Shown: piece after piece, positions 14,637-22,148 of the stretch
How the letters are laid out: the number at the start of each line of letters is the position of its first letter
Numbering within the stretch: the first letter of the stretch is position 1
Assembly (NCBI GenBank): GCA_040510815.1
Contig: JBEVIH010000017.1
Coordinates: forward strand, 1 to 25,781
Length of the DNA stretch: 25,781 nt
Source of the DNA: VAZQ01 sp040510815
GTDB lineage: Bacteria; Pseudomonadota; Alphaproteobacteria; Rhizobiales; Xanthobacteraceae
Reading direction: 5' to 3'
The notes under the pieces: model-generated
The model's input: only the letters and a program-made list of their open reading frames with translations
Told to the model about the DNA's origin: nothing
The model's database searches: none
Made by a program: the position numbers and the translations under genes

Positions 14637-15952
14637 GCCAGGCGCCGGCCGGACCGGCCGGGCCGCATCAGCAGCCAGAGCGCGATCGCGACGTTGAGCA
14701 GGTTCCAGAGCAGGCCGTTGGCGAAGGCGGCCTGATACGAGCCGGTGAGATCGAAGATCACGCCCGACATCCAGCCGCCCAGCGCCATCCCGAACAGCGT
14801 CGCCATCAGCACGAGACCGAGCCGCGTGCCGGCCTCCCGCGGCGGGAAATATTCGCGCACGATGACGGCGTACATCGAAACGATGCCGCCCTGGAACAGG
14901 CCGAACAGCGCCGAGATCACGTACAGCGAGGTAAGCCCGTCGAACAGCAGGTAGAGAAACAGCGCCGCGCCCTGCAGGACCGAGCCGAGCAGGAGCGTCG
15001 CCACCCCGCCGATGCGGTCGGCGATGAAGCCCGACGCGATCCGGCTCACGATCCCGCAGCCCAGCATCAGCGCGAGCATCTCGGCGCCGCGCGCGACGCC
15101 GTAACCGAGATCGCCGCAATAGGCGACGATGTGGACCTGCGGCATCGCCATGGCGACGCAGCAGGACAGCCCGGCGATGCAGAGCACCGCCTGCAGCGCG
15201 TTCGGCGACAGGCCGAACCCACGCGCGGAGGTCACGGCCGCCGCGCCGGCCGACAGGCTTTCGTGCATCGGCGGGCGTCGCCGCAGCATCCAGATCAGCG
15301 GCAGCATGGTCAGCGCGCAAACGATGCCGACGCCGATGTGGGTGGCGCGCCATCCTTGCGTCGAGATGAAATGCTGCAACAGCGGCGGCCAGATCGCCCC
15401 GGCGATATAGTTGCCGCAGGAGACGATGGCGACCGCGATCCCGCGCCGGCGCACGAACCATTGCGAGGTATCGGCGATCAACGGCCCGAAGCTGGCGGAG
15501 GCGCCGATGCCGATGAGGAGGCCGTGCGCGAGCGCGAACAGCACGAGCGTTCCGGCGAGCCCGGCGGCCACAAAGCCGAGGCTGAGCGCGGCCGCCCCGC
15601 AGAGCAGGGGCACGACCACGCCGCGCCGATCGGAGAGCCGCCCCATCAGTACGCCGCCGAAGGCGAAGCCCACCATCGCCAGCGTATAAGGCAGCGAGGC
15701 ATCGGCCCGCGCCACGCCGAAATCGGCCTGCACGGCGGGCAGCGCCACCGGCACCGACCACATGCCGACGCTGCCGACGGTGCCGAGCACCGTCGCCACG
15801 GCAAGCCGCCGCCAAGCCGCCGGCGAGTCGAGCTCGCTGCTGCGGTCGCGGGGAGCCGCGCCAGGCACGGAAATGTTGGAAAGGGTATCCACCGCCGGGA
15901 GATACGGGCCGCCGAGGCGGCAGGTCAAGGGCGCCCATCTCATGCCAGGCAT
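14627..15952 (-). CDS. MFS transporter
   Basis: This is a 12-helix major facilitator permease of about 420-440 residues in the inner membrane. The cytoplasmic loop between helices 2 and 3 carries the MFS signature (GGVLMGRLSDRRGVVVPLL), and the equivalent loop in the second half reads SGFIADRIGGVATLL. Helices such as ALAHGLLIGIGASASFGPLI and LYVISALFGLFQGGIVSMYA have the glycine-rich packing of monocarboxylate/oxalate-formate-like MFS proteins, but the substrate cannot be read from sequence. The start is uncertain: ATG 15952, ATG 15943 and GTG 15892 are in frame, none with a clear Shine-Dalgarno. GTG 15892 gives a 27-residue cytoplasmic lead, the more usual length. A terminator overlaps its 3' end. 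It is divergent from the PilZ gene. Confidence 0.88.
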   Translation of the reverse strand: MPGMRWAPLTCRLGGPYLPAVDTLSNISVPGAAPRDRSSELDSPAAWRRLAVATVLGTVGSVGMWSVPVALPAVQADFGVARADASLPYTLAMVGFAFGGVLMGRLSDRRGVVVPLLCGAAALSLGFVAAGLAGTLVLFALAHGLLIGIGASASFGPLIADTSQWFVRRRGIAVAIVSCGNYIAGAIWPPLLQHFISTQGWRATHIGVGIVCALTMLPLIWMLRRRPPMHESLSAGAAAVTSARGFGLSPNALQAVLCIAGLSCCVAMAMPQVHIVAYCGDLGYGVARGAEMLALMLGCGIVSRIASGFIADRIGGVATLLLGSVLQGAALFLYLLFDGLTSLYVISALFGLFQGGIVSMYAVIVREYFPPREAGTRLGLVLMATLFGMALGGWMSGVIFDLTGSYQAAFANGLLWNLLNVAIALWLLMRPGRSGRRLAPA

Positions 15953-16008
15953 GTGCCGGCGGTTCCGTCGTCGAGTCGGCGAACGCGCGGGTCGGCTCGC
16001 AAGCCCGG

Positions 16009-16058
16009 TTAAAGAACTCCTTAAACCAATGGCGCTAGCGTACCGGCTGGTTAGCGCC
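16009..16058. promoter_or_regulatory. TTAAA direct repeat and GGCGCTA/TAGCGCC palindrome upstream of the PilZ gene
   Basis: TTAAA occurs at 16009-16013 and 16021-16025, separated by GAACTCC. This resembles the alphaproteobacterial CtrA box (TTAA-N7-TTAA) but the spacing is one base too long. Next, GGCGCTA (16031-16037) and TAGCGCC (16052-16058) form a perfect inverted repeat, and the first arm overlaps an 8-base palindrome CGCTAGCG. All lie within 60 bases of the PilZ ATG. Confidence 0.35.
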
Positions 16059-16068
16059 GGGGACCGCC

Positions 16069-16476
16069 ATGACCGACCGTCGAAGCGACCGCAGACGAGC
16101 AACGCGCCAGAAGAGCTTCCTGCGCGGCTGCCTTTACTTCAACAACCGCCGCTCCTCGCTCGACTGCCTGATCCGCGACATTTCGGCGAGCGGGGCGCGG
16201 CTGATCTTTTCCGACACGGTGACGATCCCCGACGTCGTCGATCTCTACATTCCGCAGAAGGAGCAGACGCTGCGCTCGCAAGTGCACTGGCGTCACGGCG
16301 ACGAGATCGGCGTCGCCTTCGTGCATGGCGCGCAAGCTTCCGGCGTCCCGCAGCCGACCAATGTCGGCGAGCTGGCCGAGCGCATACAAAAGCTCGAGGC
16401 CGAAATCGTGGCGCTGCGCAAGATGCTCAAGCGGCTCAAGACCGAAATGAAGGGTGACGCCGAAGAAGCGGCGTGA
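16069..16476 (+). CDS. PilZ-domain protein (probable c-di-GMP receptor) with C-terminal coiled coil
   Basis: The 135-residue product is a single PilZ domain with both nucleotide-binding signatures: an arginine-rich RxxxR stretch near the start (RRSDRRRATRQK) and D-x-S-x-x-G as IRDISASGARL at about residues 36-46. Strands continue through DLYIPQKEQTLRSQVHW and DEIGVAFVHG. After a short linker the last 35 residues (AERIQKLEAEIVALRKMLKRL) form a heptad-like helix, suggesting dimerisation or partner docking. PilZ proteins bind cyclic di-GMP to control motility, cellulose or polysaccharide output; the output is unknown here. A GGGGA precedes ATG 16069. The hairpin at 16493-16513 follows it. Confidence 0.9.
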   Translation: MTDRRSDRRRATRQKSFLRGCLYFNNRRSSLDCLIRDISASGARLIFSDTVTIPDVVDLYIPQKEQTLRSQVHWRHGDEIGVAFVHGAQASGVPQPTNVGELAERIQKLEAEIVALRKMLKRLKTEMKGDAEEAA

Positions 16477-16492
16477 TGCCCTGCCATGCGCG

Positions 16493-16513
16493 GCGGCCCC
16501 TTGGGCGGGCCGC
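16493..16513. repeat. GC-rich hairpin after the PilZ gene
   Basis: GCGGCCC (16493-16499) and GGGCCGC (16507-16513) form a perfect 7-base stem with a 7-base loop, 17 bases past the PilZ stop. GAAAACA follows instead of a T-tract, so it is at most a weak terminator. Confidence 0.5.
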
Positions 16514-16526
16514 GAAAACATGCTGA

Positions 16527-16554
16527 ATTGTCCGCCCTCCCCGCAGCGGACAAT
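16527..16554 (+). promoter_or_regulatory. 9-base inverted repeat directly before the amidase start
   Basis: ATTGTCCGC (16527-16535) and GCGGACAAT (16546-16554) pair perfectly around a 10-base loop and end 4 bases before ATG 16559, where a Shine-Dalgarno would normally lie. It could be a repressor operator or a leader hairpin controlling ribosome access. Confidence 0.5.
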
Positions 16555-16558
16555 CCCG

Positions 16559-17503
16559 ATGCCAATTCATCGCCTCGAGCCCGACCCCGACAATGTGCAC
16601 TGGGGCTATTTCGACGCCGCGCTCGCGCCGCGGCTCGCCATCGACAGCGGCGAGCGGGTGACGATCTCGACGGTGTCGGGCAGCCCGGAGCTGATGCCCG
16701 GCCCGCCGCTCAAGGTACCGCCGGCGCTGCCGGCCATCCACGCCAAGGTCGCCCGCAAGCTCGGACCGCACATCTGCACCGGCCCGGTCGCCGTCAAGGG
16801 CGCCAAGCCCGGACAGGTGCTGCAGGTCGAGATCGAGGCGATCGATGTGGCCTACGACTGGGGCTACAACGCCGTGCGCCCGCTCGCCGGCGCCCTGCCC
16901 GACGACTTCCCCGAGACCCGCGTCATCCACATCACGCTCGACCGCGCCAGGAAGGCGTGGCGGCTGCCGTGGGGCCAGGAGGTGCCGCTGGCGCCGTTCT
17001 TCGGGGTCATGGCCACGGCGCCGCCGCCGGCCTGGGGCATGCTCTCGACCGCGCCGCCGCGCCGCAACGGCGGCAACCTCGACAACAAGGAGCTCGGCGC
17101 CGGCGCCACGCTCTATCTGCCGATCTTCGTCGACGATGCGCTGTTCTCGGTCGGCGACGGCCACGGCGTGCAAGGCGACGGCGAGGTCTGCATCACCGCG
17201 GTCGAGACCGGGCTGACCGGGACGTTCCGCCTCACCGTACGCGACGACATGCGGCTGGAATGGCCGATGGCCGAGACCCCCACCCACGTGATCACGATGG
17301 CGTTCGATCCCGATCTCGACGATTGCGTGGTGATTGCGCTGCGCCAGATGCTCGATCTGATCTGCGCCCGCGCCGGGCTCGACCGCTACCAGGCCTACAC
17401 CTTGTGCAGTCTCGCGGCCGATCTGCGGGTGACGCAGGTCGTCAACGGCAACAAGGGCATCCACGTGATGCTCGACAAGCGCTATCTCACGCGCGCGCGG
17501 TAG
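16559..17503 (+). CDS. acetamidase/formamidase (FmdA/AmdA family)
   Basis: The 314-residue enzyme belongs to the FmdA_AmdA family, which hydrolyses formamide or short amides to the acid and ammonia. The N-terminus (HRLEPDPDNVHWGYFDAAL) and the segments GPVAVKGAKPGQVLQVEI, GGNLDNKELGAGATLYLPIF and GDGHGVQGDGEVCITAVET are diagnostic; histidines and acidic residues in the last two stretches are expected at the metal site. It is shorter than the classical 400-residue formamidases and nearer the compact acetamidase type. ATG 16559 is chosen by family fit; no Shine-Dalgarno is present and a hairpin abuts the start. It converges on the SugE-like exporter with a 7-base gap. Which amide it uses is unknown. 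Confidence 0.9.
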   Translation: MPIHRLEPDPDNVHWGYFDAALAPRLAIDSGERVTISTVSGSPELMPGPPLKVPPALPAIHAKVARKLGPHICTGPVAVKGAKPGQVLQVEIEAIDVAYDWGYNAVRPLAGALPDDFPETRVIHITLDRARKAWRLPWGQEVPLAPFFGVMATAPPPAWGMLSTAPPRRNGGNLDNKELGAGATLYLPIFVDDALFSVGDGHGVQGDGEVCITAVETGLTGTFRLTVRDDMRLEWPMAETPTHVITMAFDPDLDDCVVIALRQMLDLICARAGLDRYQAYTLCSLAADLRVTQVVNGNKGIHVMLDKRYLTRAR

Positions 17504-17510
17504 CCTGCCG

Positions 17511-17834
17511 TCAGTACGGCGTCGCGAGCTTGAGGCCGACCAGCCCGACCAGGATCAGAAGCAGCGAGGCGACGCGCAACGCGTCGGTCGAGTCGCCGAA
17601 GGCCAGCATGCCGATGACCATGGTGCCGGCCGCCCCGATCCCTCCCCACACCGCGTAGACGGTGCCGAACGGCAGCGTCTTCAAGGATACCGCCATGAAG
17701 CCGAAGCTCAAGGCAACCGCGGCGGCGGTGGCGAGGCTCGGCCACAGCCGCGTGAAGCCGTCGGAATATTTCAGCGTCATCGCCCAGATGATCTCGAACA
17801 GACCGGCGAGCAAAAGGCAGAGCCAAGCCGTCAT
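17511..17834 (-). CDS. SugE/Gdx-type small multidrug resistance (SMR) exporter
   Basis: This 107-residue, four-helix inner-membrane protein works as a dimer. The first helix AWLCLLLAGLFEIIWAMTLK contains the essential Glu in GLFEIIWA. It is followed by YSDGFTRLWPS, a signature of the SugE/Gdx branch rather than the EmrE branch, and helix 3 TVYAVWGGIGAAGTM. Gdx proteins exchange guanidinium ions for protons. ATG 17834 fits the family start; an in-frame start at 17855 would add seven residues. I looked in the 180 bases upstream for guanidine riboswitch motifs and saw none. It is convergent with the amidase and divergent from the MOSC gene. Confidence 0.9.
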   Translation of the reverse strand: MTAWLCLLLAGLFEIIWAMTLKYSDGFTRLWPSLATAAAVALSFGFMAVSLKTLPFGTVYAVWGGIGAAGTMVIGMLAFGDSTDALRVASLLLILVGLVGLKLATPY

Positions 17835-18013
17835 GCGGGCGATCCAACGAATCAAGTCCCCTTCGGCGGCGGTTACTCCACTTTCTTGTCACTCTCGTGA
17901 ATGAGGACAGTCTTGGCGGCGAACCGCTTGCGACCGGGACCTCCGGGTGCTACGGCCGCCGAGGTCGCGGACGCGGGCGAGATGTCCGCTAAGCCAAGGA
18001 GGAGCGCAAGCCG

Positions 18014-18556
18014 ATGCGCGGGATCGTGACGGCGGTCAGCCGCAGTCCGACGCACACGTTCAGCAAGCCGAACGTCGGCAGCATCCGGCTGTTGGCCGGA
18101 CTCGGCGTCGAGGACGACGCGCATCTGGGCCGCACGGTCAAGCATCGATCGCGGGTGGCGCGTGATCCGACCAAGCCGAACCTGCGCCAGGTGCACCTGA
18201 TCCACGCCGAGCTGCATGACGAATTGCGCGCCGCCGGGTTCGTCGTGGCGGCCGGGGAGCTGGGCGAGAACGTCACGACCCGCGGGGTCGACCTGCTCGG
18301 GCTTCCGACCGGCACGCGGCTGCGCCTGGGCGACAGCGCCGTGGTCGAAATCACCGGACTGCGCAATCCCTGCGGTCAGCTCGACCGCTTTCAGAAAGGC
18401 CTGATGGCGGCGGTGCTGGCGCGCGACCCGCAAGGCAACCTGGTCCGCAAAGCCGGCGTCATGGGCGTCGTGCTGTCCGGCGGCGAGGTGCGCCCCGGCG
18501 ATGCGATCGGCGTCGAGCTGCCGGCCCAGCAGCAACGGGCGCTCGAGCCCGTATGA
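18014..18556 (+). CDS. MOSC-domain protein
   Basis: The 180-residue protein is a stand-alone MOSC domain, a beta-rich fold related to molybdenum-cofactor sulfurase C-termini and used to carry sulfur or act on metal-bound cofactors. It shows the family lead GIVTAVSRSPTHTFSK, VRQ-like LRQVHLIHAEL, the AGELGENVTTRGVDLLGLP block with the conserved GENxTT, and the absolutely conserved cysteine in ITGLRNPCGQLDRF, followed by GVMGVVLSGGEVRPGD. AAGGAG lies about 10 bases before ATG 18014. Neighbours share its direction (cupin, DUF1330), but gaps of 70-140 bases make an operon uncertain. Confidence 0.92.
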   Translation: MRGIVTAVSRSPTHTFSKPNVGSIRLLAGLGVEDDAHLGRTVKHRSRVARDPTKPNLRQVHLIHAELHDELRAAGFVVAAGELGENVTTRGVDLLGLPTGTRLRLGDSAVVEITGLRNPCGQLDRFQKGLMAAVLARDPQGNLVRKAGVMGVVLSGGEVRPGDAIGVELPAQQQRALEPV

Positions 18557-18626
18557 GCGACGCCCGCGCAAACCGGATTTCATCGGGCCGGAAAACCGCC
18601 TAAAGTCGCCGCGGAGGTGAACGCCA

Positions 18627-19031
18627 ATGCAAGTCTTCAGTCTGCAAAAAGAGCAGGAGTGGAACCCGCAGCATCATGTCGAGAAGGTGCTCGGAGAGGT
18701 CGGCGACGGCGACGTCACGGTCGCCTGCTGGGAGCCGGGCCAGGTCAGCCCCTACCATTGCCACCCCGACGCGACCGAGATCTATTTCTGCTACCAGGGC
18801 GGCGGCAAGATGCGCACGCCGAAGGAGACCATCGACGTCGTGCCGGGCGCGTTCGTGGTGCATCCGCCGGGCGAGCTGCACGAATACATCAACGGGCCGC
18901 AGCGCACGCTGCTGTTCCGGGTGCGCTACGGCGAGGACATGTCGAGCCGCCACTTCGAGTGGCGCAACAATCCCCAATGGAAGCAGTCGCCGCGCGACGC
19001 CGAATATTTCCGGCAAAATCCGCCGGGCTGA
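18627..19031 (+). CDS. cupin-domain protein
   Basis: The 134-residue protein is a single small cupin. Motif 1 is present as PGQVSPYHCHPDATEIYFCY with metal ligands H44, H46 and E51. Motif 2 is GAFVVHPPGELHEYIN with H85, matching the G-x5-P-x-G-x2-H-x3-N pattern exactly. All four usual metal ligands are intact, so an enzyme or metal-binding role is plausible, but the substrate cannot be told. The N-terminal HH (16-17) and the C-terminal tail (RDAEYFRQNPPG) are additions to the barrel. GGAGG precedes ATG 18627 with a 9-base gap. Confidence 0.9.
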   Translation: MQVFSLQKEQEWNPQHHVEKVLGEVGDGDVTVACWEPGQVSPYHCHPDATEIYFCYQGGGKMRTPKETIDVVPGAFVVHPPGELHEYINGPQRTLLFRVRYGEDMSSRHFEWRNNPQWKQSPRDAEYFRQNPPG

Positions 19032-19170
19032 CCGAACGGTTGATTTCGGCCTGCACCGAAGTCCGCATCTGCCTGCTTGCGCGCGCGTCGCAGATGTCGA
19101 AGCATGCATTCGGCGGCGCGATGCGATAGGCTCGCGCCCGCGCTCAATCGGGCGAACAACGGAGAACACA

Positions 19171-19461
19171 ATGGCAAAGGCGTATTGGGTGGCGTGCTAT
19201 CGTTCGATTTCGAATCCGGATGCATTGGCTGCCTATGCGAAGCTCGCCGGTCCGGCGATCGCTGCCGCCGGCGGCCGCTTTCTGGCCCGCGGCAATGCCG
19301 CCAAGGCGTACGAAGCCGGGCTCACGCAGCGCATCGTGGTGATCGAGTTCGACAGCGTGGATAAGGCCATCGCCGCCCACGACAGCGAAGGCTACCAGGC
19401 GGCATTGAAGGTGTTCGGCAAGGCCGCCGAGCGCGACATGCGGATCGTCGAGGGACTGTAG
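19171..19461 (+). CDS. DUF1330-family protein
   Basis: The 96-residue protein is a complete DUF1330 (dimeric alpha-beta barrel) unit. The first strand AKAYWVACYRSISNPDALAAYA, the AAGGRFLARG turn, RIVVIEFDSVDKAIAAHDS and the ending ERDMRIVEGL are typical. Members of this ferredoxin-like fold resemble monooxygenase or muconolactone-isomerase subunits, but no function is established and no signal peptide is seen. GGAGA lies 5 bases before ATG 19171. Confidence 0.92.
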   Translation: MAKAYWVACYRSISNPDALAAYAKLAGPAIAAAGGRFLARGNAAKAYEAGLTQRIVVIEFDSVDKAIAAHDSEGYQAALKVFGKAAERDMRIVEGL

Positions 19462-19521
19462 GGCGTCCGCACCTTCGGCGGACGCCGCGGCCTGTCGCGC
19501 GGCGATCTCGCGATTAAAGTG

Positions 19522-19541
19522 AGTTGCAAAATAATACAACT
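19522..19541. promoter_or_regulatory. AT-rich palindrome upstream of the M28 peptidase gene
   Basis: AGTTG (19522-19526) and CAACT (19537-19541) flank CAAAATAATA, in an unusually AT-rich stretch for this window, about 90 bases before the start at 19633. This looks like a regulator site or promoter core, but no well-spaced -35/-10 pair is evident. Confidence 0.35.
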
Positions 19542-19632
19542 TATGGTAGCTTATCGATCTCTCGGCCCGTGACCGAGCGTATCGAAGGGCTCGGTGTCCA
19601 ATGGTCGCCCGAGTGCAGAAAGGCGGCGCAAC

Positions 19633-20943
19633 ATGGAACCGGTGAAACTTGCGACCTGTCGAATTGCGCCGGCCGCGGCGGGTCGGGCGCGGGCGGCGGC
19701 TTTTGCGGCTGGCGGCCCGCCGAGCGGCGTCGCGTGGATGAAGTTCGGCGACGAGCTCGTCTACTACGGAGAGCCCCGGAAGTGGCCGCAATTGACCGAA
19801 TCCGTCAGCCGGGCGGGCGCTTCGCTGCGCGAGCGCCCCGGCACGCTGGACCGCGCGCGGCTGCACGTCGTGGTGCAGAAGGGCGGATTGTTCCAGCGCG
19901 AGCATCCCGACGTCCCGGTTCTCCTCGACAAGGGCCGCTTTCTCCTGGTCGACTTGGATCCCGCCACAGCGCGGAAATTGAGCCGCAAGAAGGAGCCCTG
20001 CTATTCGGTGCGCGGCCTGGACGCGCTCGACCGCACGGGCGCCAAAGGCCGCAACCGCGTCGTGTTCGAAACGCGCAGCCGCGACGCGGAACGCGCGGCG
20101 GCACGGGCATCCGACCCGAAGGTTCAGGCGCTGGTGGACCGCGTTTCGCGTGCCACGTTCAAGGCCGACCTCACCCGCCTGGCGACGTTTCCCACGCGCC
20201 TTTCCACCAGCACCCATTACAAAGCCGCCTGTGATTTCGCCGAGCAGCAGCTCGCGTCGCTCGGTTACGCCACGTCGCGGCAGACCATCACCGTCAACGG
20301 CAAACGGAGCCAGAACGTGCTGGCGCGGCGCAACGGCTCGGGACCGGCCTCGCGCGGCATGGTGCTGGTGACGGCACATCTGGATTCGGTCAACCACGAG
20401 GACGGCGCTTCGGCGCCCGCGCCCGGCGCCGACGACGACGCCAGCGGCAGCGCGGGAGCGATCGAAATTGCGCGCGCGCTCAAGGATCACACCGGCCGCC
20501 ACGACCTTCGCGTCGTGCTGTTCGGCGGCGAGGAACAGGGCTTGTTCGGCAGCAGGCATTTCGTGGCCGCGATGCCGGCCAAGCAACGCACGAAGGTGCG
20601 CGCCGTCGTCCAAATGGACATGATCGGGACGCTCAATGTCCCGACTCCCTCGGTGTTGCTCGAAGGCAAAAAGCTGTCTCAGTCCGTCATCGACGGTCTT
20701 GCCGCCGCCGCCGCGACCTATACCGGACTGACCGTGAAAACGTCGCTCAACGCGGCCGACAGCGACCACGAATCGTTCCTCGACAAGGGCATCCCCGCGG
20801 TGCTGACCATCGAAGGAGCGGACCACAGCAACCACGAGATCCACACGGCCCGGGATACGCTCGAGCGCATCAACTTCGACCTCGCCCTGGAGATATTGCG
20901 CATGAACACGGCGTTCGTCGCGGATAGCCTCGATCGGAAATGA
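19633..20943 (+). CDS. M28-family zinc metallopeptidase
   Basis: The 436-residue protein carries a complete M28 (aminopeptidase Y/S-like) catalytic domain in its last 280 residues. The zinc ligands and catalytic residues are in order: H249 in TAHLDSVN, the Asp cluster in GADDDASGSAGA (267-269), catalytic E300 and ligand E301 in FGGEEQGLFGSRHF, D329 in QMDMIG, and H404 in EIHTARDT. About 150 N-terminal residues (FGDELVYYGEPRKWPQLTE...) precede it, similar in position to the propeptide/inhibitor-like lead of secreted M28 peptidases, yet no signal peptide is visible at ATG 19633. GGCGG precedes that ATG. Whether it is exported and what peptide it cleaves are unknown. A histidine phosphatase follows after 44 bases in the same direction. 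Confidence 0.92.
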   Translation: MEPVKLATCRIAPAAAGRARAAAFAAGGPPSGVAWMKFGDELVYYGEPRKWPQLTESVSRAGASLRERPGTLDRARLHVVVQKGGLFQREHPDVPVLLDKGRFLLVDLDPATARKLSRKKEPCYSVRGLDALDRTGAKGRNRVVFETRSRDAERAAARASDPKVQALVDRVSRATFKADLTRLATFPTRLSTSTHYKAACDFAEQQLASLGYATSRQTITVNGKRSQNVLARRNGSGPASRGMVLVTAHLDSVNHEDGASAPAPGADDDASGSAGAIEIARALKDHTGRHDLRVVLFGGEEQGLFGSRHFVAAMPAKQRTKVRAVVQMDMIGTLNVPTPSVLLEGKKLSQSVIDGLAAAAATYTGLTVKTSLNAADSDHESFLDKGIPAVLTIEGADHSNHEIHTARDTLERINFDLALEILRMNTAFVADSLDRK

Positions 20944-20987
20944 AACAGCCGGCGCGCTTGCCGGCGCGACGCAAAGGAGATCGTCGC

Positions 20988-21446
20988 ATGATCGTATTCG
21001 CGCTGCGGCACGCCGACCGAACGGCCACCGGCGACGATCTGTCCCCGGCTGGCCGCAAGGGGGCGCTCCTGCTGGCGAGGATGCTGGCCGAGAGCGGGGT
21101 GAGCGTCGTCTTCCGCAGCGATGCGGTGCGTGCCGCGCGCACCGTCGAGCCGCTGAAGCAAAAGCTCGGCAATGCGTTGATCGTCAAGGAGGTCGGCTTC
21201 CAGGGCCCCAACGGGGTCGCGTCTCACATCGCCAAGGTCGTCGATTTCGTCAAAGCGCAACCGGCCGCCGCCGTGGTGGCGGTGGTGAGCCACAGCAACA
21301 CCGTGGGGCCGATCTTGCAGGGCCTTGGCGCCGGGCCGGTCGCTCCGATCGGCGACAACGAGTTCGACAAGCTGTTCGTGCTGTTCCGGGCGCCGAACGT
21401 GCCGGCGAGCCTGACGATGTTGCGGTACGGAGCCCCGACCCCGTAG
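20988..21446 (+). CDS. histidine phosphatase superfamily protein (RHA variant)
   Basis: The 152-residue protein starts with the phosphohistidine motif as FALRHADRT, with RHA in place of the usual RHG. It continues with a DxLSPAGRKGA segment, FRSDAVRAARTVEPL, and the second catalytic histidine in VVSHSNTVGPIL. This short form is close in size to SixA-like phosphatases, whose targets include phospho-histidine proteins; the target here is unknown. ATG 20988 has GGAG 8 bases upstream. It lies 44 bases after the M28 gene and probably shares its transcript, and is convergent with the cytochrome gene (13-base gap). Confidence 0.9.
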   Translation: MIVFALRHADRTATGDDLSPAGRKGALLLARMLAESGVSVVFRSDAVRAARTVEPLKQKLGNALIVKEVGFQGPNGVASHIAKVVDFVKAQPAAAVVAVVSHSNTVGPILQGLGAGPVAPIGDNEFDKLFVLFRAPNVPASLTMLRYGAPTP

Positions 21447-21459
21447 CGCCGGCGATCGG

Positions 21460-21972
21460 TCAGGGCGCGGACCAGGCCTTGAAGTCTTCCGGCGACACGC
21501 CCGGCAGCTTCTTGAGGAAGGCGACGATCGACCAGATCTCCTGGTCGGGCGCCCCGGCGGCGCCGAAGCTCGGCATGCCGGTCATCCTGATGCCGTTCTT
21601 GACCACCCAGAACAGCTCGCGCGGCTCGCGATCGGGCACGATCTTCTTGAGGTCGGGCGGGTCGGGCCGCAGCCCCTCCGACCATTTGTCCCAGTTGACC
21701 CCCGGCGCGCCGTGGCAACGCACGCAGCCGCGCTCGGAGAACGCGCGCGCCCCCGCCCGCACCGTGGCGGCATCGTCGAGCGACCCCGGCGGCTTGTCGG
21801 TGGCGTAGCGCGAGACCGACGCCTGGCGGACCTTGATCAGCGCCCAGTCGACGATGGCGGGATCCTTCTCGGTCGCCGCGACGTTGTAGAAGCCCAGGAA
21901 GAAAAAACCCGCCGCGACAAGCGCGGCCACGATCGCGAGGAAACCGATAACCGCCAGCAATCCTCTTTTCAT
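21460..21972 (-). CDS. membrane-anchored class I cytochrome c
   Basis: The 170-residue protein has an N-terminal membrane helix (GLLAVIGFLAIVAALVAAGFFFL) that is probably kept as an anchor, since no clear cleavage site follows. The single heme-binding motif CVRCH is at residues 83-87 (GCVRCHGAPG) and the distal methionine ligand is in MTGMPSFGA. The stretch NWDKWSEGLRPDPPDLKKIV and the ending EIWSIVAFLKKLPG are typical of cytochrome c class I domains. It would carry electrons in the periplasm; its partner is unknown. GGAGA lies 6 bases before ATG 21972. It is divergent from the LLM monooxygenase. Confidence 0.92.
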   Translation of the reverse strand: MKRGLLAVIGFLAIVAALVAAGFFFLGFYNVAATEKDPAIVDWALIKVRQASVSRYATDKPPGSLDDAATVRAGARAFSERGCVRCHGAPGVNWDKWSEGLRPDPPDLKKIVPDREPRELFWVVKNGIRMTGMPSFGAAGAPDQEIWSIVAFLKKLPGVSPEDFKAWSAP

Positions 21973-21992
21973 GGCAAATCTCCGGTTGCATG

Positions 21993-22020
21993 ATCGTACT
22001 GCAAACGCAGAATGCTGCAA
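21993..22020 (-). promoter_or_regulatory. candidate promoter for the cytochrome c gene
   Basis: On the minus strand TTGCAG (22020-22015) and TACGAT (21998-21993) are 16 bases apart, about 20 bases before the ATG at 21972. Spacing and -10 match are good for sigma-70. On the plus strand a TTGACA at 22056-22061 could serve the LLM gene but lacks a clear -10. Confidence 0.45.
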
Positions 22021-22148
22021 GTCGATCCCTCGGCAATGACGATTTTGCCGCGCGATTGACAGATCGGCCAGTCATGCTTCCCTAAGCGACCGACCCCGCC
22101 AGTGCTACCTTCGCCCTCCCGCCATACCGGTGTGATTGGACCAGCGCG

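Noticed and set aside
16009..16025. True CtrA box (TTAA-N7-TTAA)
   Set aside because: The gap between the TTAA half-sites is 8 bases, not 7, so it is listed only as CtrA-like.
17873..17945. Possible short peptide ending RKRFAAKTVLIHESDKKVE on the minus strand
   Set aside because: The composition looks protein-like and a GGAGGT lies upstream, but no ATG, GTG or TTG is placed to use it.
17856..18013. Guanidine riboswitch before the SugE/Gdx gene
   Set aside because: I looked for ykkC-type and mini-ykkC hairpins (repeated ACGR loops) on the minus strand and saw no match.
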